Made by a program: the position numbers and the translations under genes. The notes beneath the pieces are model-generated. The model made no database searches. It saw only the letters and a program-made list of their open reading frames with translations, and was not told the origin of the DNA. A stretch of 6,321 nucleotides of DNA from CAYWNK01 sp047639615. GTDB taxonomy: Bacteria > Planctomycetota > UBA1135 > GCA-002686595. How positions within the stretch are numbered: the first letter of the stretch is position 1; every line of letters starts with the position of its first letter. Below are positions 1 through 4,766 of this stretch, piece by piece. The stretch is from NCBI GenBank assembly GCA_047639615.1, contig JBLIOL010000310.1:1-6321 (forward strand), given 5' to 3'.

Positions 1-772
1 CGAGATCACGGGCACCTTCGAGGGCCAGGTACAGAGCATCGAACTCCTCCATGTCGAAGTCTTTTCGGCGCAGGTACGAGAGCAGGGCGGAGGCCATGCG
101 TTCGTCTTCACCGTGGGCGAAGACGTGTCCGCCGGGGGCTGCGAACTTCGCGCCGATGGCTTGCAGCAGGCCGGCGCGCAGGGGGCCAGGAGTCATGCGT
201 TCGTGGCGGCCCAGGAACTTGATCAGGTCGGCGGTGTGGGCGCAGCTGTGCAGCCAGCCGTACTGCTTGGTCCAGCCACGCAAGTCGCGCTCCGCAGTCA
301 GGTATTGCTGGGTCGCCTGCACCAGCTGCGTGAAGTGCTCCTCCTCGAGAAAGGACTGCTTCAGGTCGTGCGCTACTAGGATCGAGAGGTTGAGTGCGGA
401 GAAGGAGCGGCCAAGGACGGAGGTGCCGCCTTGTTGCTCGATGCCTTGCTCGAGCAGCCCGCTTAAAAAACAGCGACCTGCTAGCTTGGTGCTGAGGGCT
501 GCGACCTGTTCGCGCAGTTGCTCGGGGCTGAAGAGCTGCTGCCGGTAGATCCACGCGGTGGGTATTGCGTAGCCGATGGTGTCGCGCAGTTCCGGGTCCG
601 GCGAATCGAGCAGTCCGTTGAGCTCGCCGAGGAGCTGCTAGGCGTCCTCGCCTTCCGGTAGCAGAGGAAAGCGCCCGGTGCCGGTTCCGCGCCAGGTGCC
701 TACGATGGCGCGCAGTTGGCCAAAGCGTTGACCTGCGAGCTCGCTAGCACCAGTTGATTCAGGGGTCGACAT
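1..772 (-). pseudogene. DUF2785-family protein gene, interrupted by an in-frame amber codon; 3' end beyond the left edge
   Basis: Read on the minus strand from ATG at 772-770, one frame stays open to the left edge (257 codons) except for a single TAG at codon 45 (plus-strand 640-638). After the stop the translation matches what I recall of DUF2785 proteins: SPDPELRD (residues 57-64), SFSALNLSIL, AERDLRGW, the His-containing GWLHSCAHTADL (about 172-183) and HGEDERMA (220-227). No ATG, GTG or TTG lies in frame between the stop and the domain; the first is a GTG at about codon 151, deep inside it, so a shorter intact start is unlikely. The first 44 residues (MSTPESTGASELAGQRF onward) look like a soluble leader. 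The family has no assigned biochemical role that I know of. The gene is divergent from the oxidase operon and need not be related to it. The stop could be a true nonsense mutation, a base error (CAG or TGG to TAG) or, less likely, recoding. Family assignment is fairly sure; pseudogene status is less so. Confidence 0.75.
638..640 (-). other. In-frame TAG (amber) codon 45 of the DUF2785 gene
   Basis: The plus strand reads cta here, giving GAC GCC TAG CAG CTC on the minus strand. Forty-four sense codons precede it and more than 200 follow without another stop. The conserved domain starts directly after it. All complete rightward genes in the window end in TGA or TAA, so this is the only TAG in a coding frame I followed. 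Confidence 0.85.
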
Positions 773-1016
773 TTGGATTTGTGCCTGGAGCCTAGGGAGG
801 TCTGCCAGCAAGGCAAGCCTCTGCGGCGCGGTGTCAGTCCTGTCACCAGGTCAGGGTGCGAGGGGCAACCGAGGGCACCGCCGAGCATCTACGCCCAATG
901 TCGGATGCCCCTACGCTGCAGGGCGTACGGCACTCGGGGGGGATTGTGCGCACACTCCCCCCGGATTCGGAGAAGGCCCCACTGGCCAATCCAGCCCCGA
1001 CCGCAGCGAACCGTTC
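773..1016. promoter_or_regulatory. Divergent intergenic region between the DUF2785 gene and the oxidase operon
   Basis: These 244 bases separate two outward-facing start codons, so promoters for both directions should lie here. Frames are open across it (a GTG-started extension of the cytochrome gene begins at 831), but the translations are Gly/Pro/Arg/Ser-rich with no domain or signal peptide, so I read it as non-coding. It holds the palindrome at 934-965 and a weaker inverted repeat at 798-820 (7 of 9 pairs, 5-nt loop). I found no convincing -35/-10 pair, sigma-54 site or FNR box. Confidence 0.6.
934..965. promoter_or_regulatory. 32-bp imperfect GC-rich palindrome, candidate operator or 5'-leader hairpin
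   Basis: The centre is the perfect 10-bp palindrome TGTGCGCACA (945-954). Outside it, A943 pairs with T956, six G (937-942) pair with six C (957-962), and TC (934-935) pairs with GA (964-965). The only mismatches are 944/955 and 936/963, so 14 of 16 positions match. It ends 51 nt before the proposed cytochrome start at 1017. Its place suggests an operator for a dimeric regulator or a hairpin in the operon leader. There is no T-run on either side, which argues against an intrinsic terminator. The symmetry is certain; the function is inferred. Confidence 0.5.
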
Positions 1017-2129
1017 ATGCTTCTATCTATCTCAACAGGGCCGCCGCGCACCTCGCGCTTACGAGAGGGCAGTGCTCTGATATCGATGCTCTTCTGGGGC
1101 ATCGCCTTTGGCCTCCTGGTGTTGCCTTTCCTCCGCGGACGTACCCAATTCGTGGATTGGGACGCACCCGACCCCACGCGCAAGGTAGCACTCTCGGACG
1201 ATGACTCCGATGAGACCATTGTCGATCGGGTCTTCAGCAGCGATGTCGCTGCCTTCGATGAGGAAATGGGGCTAGAGAGCAGCCTCGCGGAACATATCGC
1301 TTCCGCGAGCGAGAGGTTCTTCGCCTGGGACTCTGAGCACCTGGCGGACAGTGGTCTTGTCCGCATCGACCGACTGGAGAACGGACGCCGTGACTTCGAT
1401 CTGCAGTGCGCTGGTTGTCATGGTCTCGGCGGAAACGGATCAGGACCGGCGGCGCGCTACCTAAATCCGCGCCCGCGCAACTTCCGCAAGGGCTTGTACA
1501 AGTTCGTCACATCGGCCGCCGGCGCTAGGCCGCGGCGCGACGATCTCTACCGCACCATCACCAAGGGGTTGGCTGGATCTTCCATGCCTGGATTCTGGAT
1601 GTTGCCTGAAGGACGCCGTTGGAGCATCGTGGAATACGTGGCATGGATGGCCATGAAGGGTGAGTTTGAGCAGTCCATGCTCGACTGGGCCTGGACCGAC
1701 GAGGAGCTCCCCGATCCCGAGGATGTCTACGAGATTGTCGCCAAGAACTGGGGCGATAAGGCAACCCAGGAGGTCTACCCGACCCTGGCCGAGCCCGCCA
1801 ACGACGCAGCCTCCATCGCTCGGGGCGGCGAGTTGTTCCTCTCCGAGTCGGGCGCTTCCTGCCTTTCCTGCCATGGCAGCGACGGCAAGGGTGGCGGCCC
1901 GGCGGCTGAGGGTATGACCGACGGCTGGGGCTATCCGATCGCCCCGCGAGATTTGACCACCGGCATCTTCCGCAGCGGGGGCAGCTCCAAGGCTCTTTGG
2001 ATGGCCATCGGAAACGGCATCGGTGGCTCGGGCATGCCCGCCTACTCGGGCGCCATCTCCGGTGAGGACATCTGGCACCTAGTGCACTTCATTCAGTCCC
2101 TAAGCCATGGGGACGCAAACGCGCGCTGA
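1017..2129 (+). CDS. Membrane-anchored dihaem cytochrome c, probable CcoP-like electron-transfer subunit
   Basis: A 370-residue product with two class I cytochrome c domains. Haem motifs are CAGCH (131-135) and CLSCH (282-286). Likely Met axial ligands are M190 in SSMPGF and M340 in GSGMPAY. Residues 1-18 are basic (three Arg) and are followed by one hydrophobic helix (about 20-39), which predicts a cytoplasmic N-terminus and periplasmic haems. An acidic, Ser/Asp-rich spacer of about 80 residues precedes haem 1. The two haem motifs are 151 residues apart, much wider than I recall for canonical CcoP. The gene leads the operon and its TGA is followed one base later by the ccoN ATG, so it probably feeds electrons to CcoO/CcoN in place of CcoP. 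Start choice: the ATG at 1017 keeps the basic residues before the helix; ATG 1086 would begin inside the helix, and an upstream GTG at 831 adds sequence that looks non-coding. No strong ribosome site is visible at any of these. It could instead be a separate donor cytochrome. Confidence 0.85.
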   Translation: MLLSISTGPPRTSRLREGSALISMLFWGIAFGLLVLPFLRGRTQFVDWDAPDPTRKVALSDDDSDETIVDRVFSSDVAAFDEEMGLESSLAEHIASASERFFAWDSEHLADSGLVRIDRLENGRRDFDLQCAGCHGLGGNGSGPAARYLNPRPRNFRKGLYKFVTSAAGARPRRDDLYRTITKGLAGSSMPGFWMLPEGRRWSIVEYVAWMAMKGEFEQSMLDWAWTDEELPDPEDVYEIVAKNWGDKATQEVYPTLAEPANDAASIARGGELFLSESGASCLSCHGSDGKGGGPAAEGMTDGWGYPIAPRDLTTGIFRSGGSSKALWMAIGNGIGGSGMPAYSGAISGEDIWHLVHFIQSLSHGDANAR

Positions 2130-2130
2130 T

Positions 2131-3597
2131 ATGACCGACATTCAACTTAGATCCGAGCCGACGGAGTCGCTGGTCTACTACGACCTCGTCAAGTACCACT
2201 TGATCGCTGGCGGGTTCTTCCTGCTGATCTCGATGACGGCGGGCTTCCTGTACTCACTGCAGTTCCTGGGCTTCTATCCCATGCACGGCAGCGAGATCGC
2301 CAGCCCCGGTCACCTGCGCTTCTTCCACACCAATCTAGCCGCCTACGGCTTCCTGGTGAACGGTTTCACGGCCATGTGCTACTACGTGATCCCGCGCTTG
2401 ACGGGCTTCCGCGTAGCCAACCGCAAGCTAGGCCACCTGATCTTCTGGGTCTGGCAAGCAATCTTGATATCGGCCCTAGTGGGTTTCCTGTTCAACAAGG
2501 CCCAGGCCATCGAATGGGGCGAGACGCCTACGGGCTTCCGTCCGGGCACCTTTGAGCTGAACTGGATTCCCGTGGACATGCTGGTGGCGGTGGGTGCGAT
2601 CCTGCTGGTGATCCAGTTCATGACGCCGCTCTATCACGCACGTGGTCAGCGCTTCTACGTGACCCTTTGGTACTTCACGGCTGGCTTAATTTGGCTGCCG
2701 CTCACGTACCTGATGGGCAACATCATGCCGGAGTGGATGCTCCCCGGAGCATCGGGCGCGGCGGTGACAGGGCTCTTCATTCACGACTTGGTGGGGCTCT
2801 ACGTGACTCCCATGGGGTGGGGCTTGATGTACTTCTTCGTGCCTCTGATCCTGCAGAAACCGATTTGGAGTCACTCACTCTCGGTGATTGGATTCTGGGC
2901 CTTGGCCTTCTTCTATCCCCTGGGCGGAGTGCATCACTTCCTGCTCGGGCCGATCCCTGACTACGTGGAATTCGGCGCTATCTCGACCACTATCGCCATC
3001 GAAGTGGTGGTGACTACGGTCGTCGCGAACTTCCTGATGACCTTGCACGGTTGCAAGGGCGCCCTGCGCAACAACATGTCGATCCGCTGGTTCTACGTGG
3101 GGGCGATGATGTACTTCCTCACTTGCTTCCAGTGCGCCTTCCAGGTGACTTGGATGTTCCAGAAAGTGATTCACTTCACAGATTGGGTCGTGGCTCACGC
3201 CCACCTGATCATGTTCGGCACCTTCACCTTCTGGCTCTTCGGCGTGATCGATTGGGTCTGGCCGCGGGTCGTGCGTCGCGAGTGGTACTCGAACAAATTG
3301 CGCTCCTACCACTTCTGGTTGAGCACGGCCGGTATCTCGATCATGTTCTTGGACCTGACCATGTCGGGCCTCGTGGCAGGCTTCATGCAGCGTGAACTCG
3401 CTCCATGGAGCGACATGGTGTTGGCATCGATTCCCTTCTGGTGGATTCGGACCTTCGCCGGTGGCTTGATGGTTTCGGGCCTGCTCTGCGGGCTATCCAA
3501 CATGTGGTTGACCATGCGAAGCGGCGCGCCGTACGTAGAGGAAGATCACTTCGTGGCCGTGGAAGCGGCAGCCGCAGCAGGCTCCGGGGCTAACTAA
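2131..3597 (+). CDS. ccoN: cbb3-type cytochrome c oxidase subunit I (CcoN)
   Basis: Catalytic haem-copper subunit of 488 residues with about 12 hydrophobic helices. By comparison with remembered Pseudomonas stutzeri CcoN, the ligands are all present. H66 (FFHTN) and H358 hold low-spin haem b. H356 (VVAHAH) holds haem b3. H218 (FIHDLVG), H268 and H269 (GGVHHF) bind CuB. Y262, six residues before the His pair, fits the C-family Tyr that cross-links to a CuB His, which favours O2 reduction over NO reduction. The motif HFTDW before the haem ligands is also typical. One position differs: the Glu of the reference STFEGP stretch appears as Q334 (CFQCAF). The length is normal for the family. Start: ATG 2131 lies one base after the cytochrome stop (TGATATG), which suggests coupling; an in-frame ATG at 2107 would add eight residues and overlap the cytochrome gene. 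The only purine run (GGGGA, 2109-2113) is 17 nt from 2131. The C-terminus ends in an Ala-rich tail. Confidence 0.95.
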   Translation: MTDIQLRSEPTESLVYYDLVKYHLIAGGFFLLISMTAGFLYSLQFLGFYPMHGSEIASPGHLRFFHTNLAAYGFLVNGFTAMCYYVIPRLTGFRVANRKLGHLIFWVWQAILISALVGFLFNKAQAIEWGETPTGFRPGTFELNWIPVDMLVAVGAILLVIQFMTPLYHARGQRFYVTLWYFTAGLIWLPLTYLMGNIMPEWMLPGASGAAVTGLFIHDLVGLYVTPMGWGLMYFFVPLILQKPIWSHSLSVIGFWALAFFYPLGGVHHFLLGPIPDYVEFGAISTTIAIEVVVTTVVANFLMTLHGCKGALRNNMSIRWFYVGAMMYFLTCFQCAFQVTWMFQKVIHFTDWVVAHAHLIMFGTFTFWLFGVIDWVWPRVVRREWYSNKLRSYHFWLSTAGISIMFLDLTMSGLVAGFMQRELAPWSDMVLASIPFWWIRTFAGGLMVSGLLCGLSNMWLTMRSGAPYVEEDHFVAVEAAAAAGSGAN

Positions 3598-3598
3598 C

Positions 3599-3605
3599 AA
3601 AGGAA
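3599..3605 (+). promoter_or_regulatory. Ribosome binding site for ccoO
   Basis: AAAGGAA lies in the 14-nt stretch between the ccoN stop (TAA, 3595-3597) and the ccoO ATG at 3612. The AGGA core is 7 nt from the start. This is the only junction in the operon without overlap or near contact and it has the clearest site. Confidence 0.75.
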
Positions 3606-3611
3606 CCAACC

Positions 3612-4220
3612 ATGGAACGCTTTCACACATTCGTCTTCGTTGCCGGCTTCGGTTGCTTCGGGCTCTCCTTTGTGCTCTCGGTCGTCTTCCCCTGGATGAC
3701 CTTGGATCAGAAGGTCACGAACTTCATGGACTTCGAGCAGCTTGCTGAAGTTCGTACTCCAGAGTTCAGCCAGTTGATCAACGACTTCCCGGATGCCTGG
3801 GCCGAGCACTACCCCGGTGAAGAGGCCGCGGGTTATGCCGAGGCGCTACAGCTGGGTCGCGACCTCTACGTTGGTCAATCCTGCTGGCACTGCCACAGCC
3901 AGTTCATCCGTCCGGTCGCGCGAGAGACGGAGCGGTTTGGCACGCCGACGGTTTCCTCAGACTATCAGAACGCACTCAACCTGCCGCACCTCTGGGGTAC
4001 ACGGCGCGTGGGTCCCGACCTTTCCCGTGAGGGTGGCCTGCGCTCCAACGACTGGCACATCGCCCACATGATCGAACCCAAGATCGTTGTGCCGTGGTCG
4101 ATCATGCCTTCCTATGCCTTCTGGTTTGAGGAGGACGGGACACCTAACCGCGATGGGTTCGCCATGTTGGCTTACCTGCAGTGGCTCGGAACCCGTTCCG
4201 AAGGGAGCCGACCCCAATGA
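3612..4220 (+). CDS. ccoO: cbb3-type cytochrome c oxidase subunit II (CcoO), monohaem cytochrome c
   Basis: A 202-residue protein with one N-terminal hydrophobic helix (about 6-28) and a periplasmic haem domain. The signature GRDLYVGQSCWHCHSQFIRP followed by ETERFG closely matches CcoO/FixO. Haem is held by CWHCH (91-95) and the sixth ligand is most likely M165 in SIMPSY. The VGPDLSREGG and NDWHIAHM stretches are also typical. It receives electrons from the dihaem cytochrome and passes them to low-spin haem b in CcoN. The length is at the usual size for the family. The start is fixed by AGGA 7 nt upstream and by the helix beginning within six residues. The stop overlaps the next start (ATGA at 4217-4220). 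Nothing in the sequence suggests damage. Confidence 0.95.
   Translation: MERFHTFVFVAGFGCFGLSFVLSVVFPWMTLDQKVTNFMDFEQLAEVRTPEFSQLINDFPDAWAEHYPGEEAAGYAEALQLGRDLYVGQSCWHCHSQFIRPVARETERFGTPTVSSDYQNALNLPHLWGTRRVGPDLSREGGLRSNDWHIAHMIEPKIVVPWSIMPSYAFWFEEDGTPNRDGFAMLAYLQWLGTRSEGSRPQ
4200..4207 (+). promoter_or_regulatory. Ribosome binding site deciding the ATG 4217 start
   Basis: GAAGGGAG lies within the 3' end of ccoO and ends 9 nt before ATG 4217. It supports that start rather than the in-frame non-ATG start at 4181, which would give a longer overlap with ccoO. Confidence 0.6.
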
Positions 4221-4549
4221 CCATTCGTATCCCGAGAGACTCCAAGCGTGGCAAGGCGATTCACCTGGCCTTCTTCGTCGGTTGCGTCTTCGGTGGGCTC
4301 GTGTTCTGCGGCAAGCTCTTCGCTTTCCTGCGGACGCTTAAGTCCGAGGAGATGAGCGACTTCGCGGCTGATCCCATCATTATCTATGGCTTCGTCACGG
4401 CGGGCTTCTTGTGCTTGCTCGCCTGGGCCTACATGACCGGCCAGTTCAAGGACATTGAAGCGCCTAAGTACGAGATGCTGACGCGCTTCGCGGAAGTGGA
4501 GAAAATGGAAGCTCAGGCCCGCCGCCAGGGGAGTGAGAACCATGGCTGA
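4217..4549 (+). CDS. ccoS: Two-helix small membrane protein with a CcoS-like C-terminal half
   Basis: A 110-residue protein. A basic N-terminus (R4, R7, K10, R11, K13) is followed by helix 1 (about 14-38), a short acidic loop (SEEMSDFAADP) and helix 2 (about 54-72). Directly after helix 2 comes TGQFKDIEAPKYEML (74-88), which resembles the GQFDDLxxPAxxIL signature that follows the single helix of CcoS/FixS. CcoS is a cbb3 maturation factor acting in cofactor insertion into CcoN. Known CcoS proteins are about 50-60 residues with one helix, so the first helix and the charged tail (89-110, rich in E, K, R and Q) would be additions. It overlaps ccoO by ATGA and the next gene by 8 nt, so it is co-translated with the structural genes rather than following ccoI as in ccoGHIS clusters. 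The match rests on a short motif from memory; a CcoQ-like or lineage-specific subunit is the alternative. Confidence 0.6.
   Translation: MTIRIPRDSKRGKAIHLAFFVGCVFGGLVFCGKLFAFLRTLKSEEMSDFAADPIIIYGFVTAGFLCLLAWAYMTGQFKDIEAPKYEMLTRFAEVEKMEAQARRQGSENHG
4528..4533 (+). promoter_or_regulatory. Ribosome binding site for the 74-residue gene
   Basis: GGGGAG ends 8 nt before ATG 4542, inside the end of the CcoS-like gene. It favours ATG 4542 over the GTG at 4533, which overlaps the site itself. Confidence 0.6.
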
Positions 4550-4766
4550 TCCCAGATTCCCTTACGTCAGTGAGGATCCGGAAGCGATCGATTCGAAGCA
4601 GGCCGACCTCGGTTTCGGGGAGGGCGGTGTGCCCTTCATCTTGCTCTTGCTCTACCTGTCCTTCCTCGTCTTCTTCACCTGGTACACCATGGACTTCCAA
4701 TTACCGGAGTTCTTGAAGGATGGTCCGGTGGCGATCGAAAGCGACGTGGGTCCTGCCAGCGAATGA
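4542..4766 (+). CDS. Single-helix membrane protein of unknown function in the oxidase operon
   Basis: A 74-residue protein. An acidic N-terminal segment of about 28 residues (with DPEAIDSKQ) leads to a strongly hydrophobic helix rich in Leu and Phe (about 32-48), then an aromatic boundary (FFTWYTMDF) and an acidic tail of about 25 residues containing LPEFLKDGP. There are no Cys or His residues, so it is unlikely to bind haem or copper itself. It does not match CcoQ, CcoH or CcoS as I remember them. Its place between the CcoS-like gene and ccoI, overlapping the first by 8 nt and the second by 4 nt (ATGA), makes a small accessory or stabilising oxidase subunit the best guess. A detached counterpart of the N-terminal CcoP helix is another possibility. 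That it is a real gene is well supported by the ribosome site and the overlaps; its function is not. Confidence 0.75.
   Translation: MADPRFPYVSEDPEAIDSKQADLGFGEGGVPFILLLLYLSFLVFFTWYTMDFQLPEFLKDGPVAIESDVGPASE

Noticed and set aside
51..548. Plus-strand open frame of 165 codons over the DUF2785 gene
   Set aside because: The minus-strand frame over the same bases encodes recognisable DUF2785 motifs; the plus-strand product is Cys/Ser/Arg-rich and resembles nothing, so it is an antisense shadow.
108..554. Minus-strand 148-codon frame starting at 554
   Set aside because: It is in a different frame from the DUF2785 reading and gives an Arg/Pro/Ala-rich product typical of an out-of-frame GC-rich shadow.
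755..768. TTGAT half-site resembling an FNR/ANR box
   Set aside because: The matching ATCAA half is absent (GGTCG instead) and it lies inside the DUF2785 coding start, far from the operon start.
798..820. Inverted repeat AGGTCTGCC / GGCAAGCCT with 5-nt loop
   Set aside because: Only 7 of 9 pairs match and such short imperfect repeats are common in GC-rich DNA; too weak to list as a separate site.
928..942. GGCAC followed by G-run, reminiscent of a sigma-54 -24 element
   Set aside because: There is no GC at the required -12 spacing; the position falls in the G-tract of the palindrome.
831..1016. GTG-started 62-codon N-terminal extension of the dihaem cytochrome frame
   Set aside because: Its translation is Gly/Pro/Arg/Ser-rich with no domain, it runs through the palindrome, and the ATG at 1017 gives a sensible basic N-terminus followed by a membrane anchor.
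1461..2078. Minus-strand 205-codon frame opposite the dihaem cytochrome
   Set aside because: It lies wholly antisense to a gene with two clear haem motifs and has no recognisable domain or ribosome site.
2131..3597. Reading the catalytic subunit as a nitric oxide reductase (NorB-like)
   Set aside because: The cross-linking Tyr (Y262) six residues before the CuB His pair and the adjacent CcoO and CcoI genes indicate an oxygen reductase.
4542..4766. Assigning the 74-residue protein as CcoQ
   Set aside because: It has a single helix like CcoQ but none of the sequence pattern I associate with CcoQ, and its acidic flanks and position after the CcoS-like gene do not support the name.
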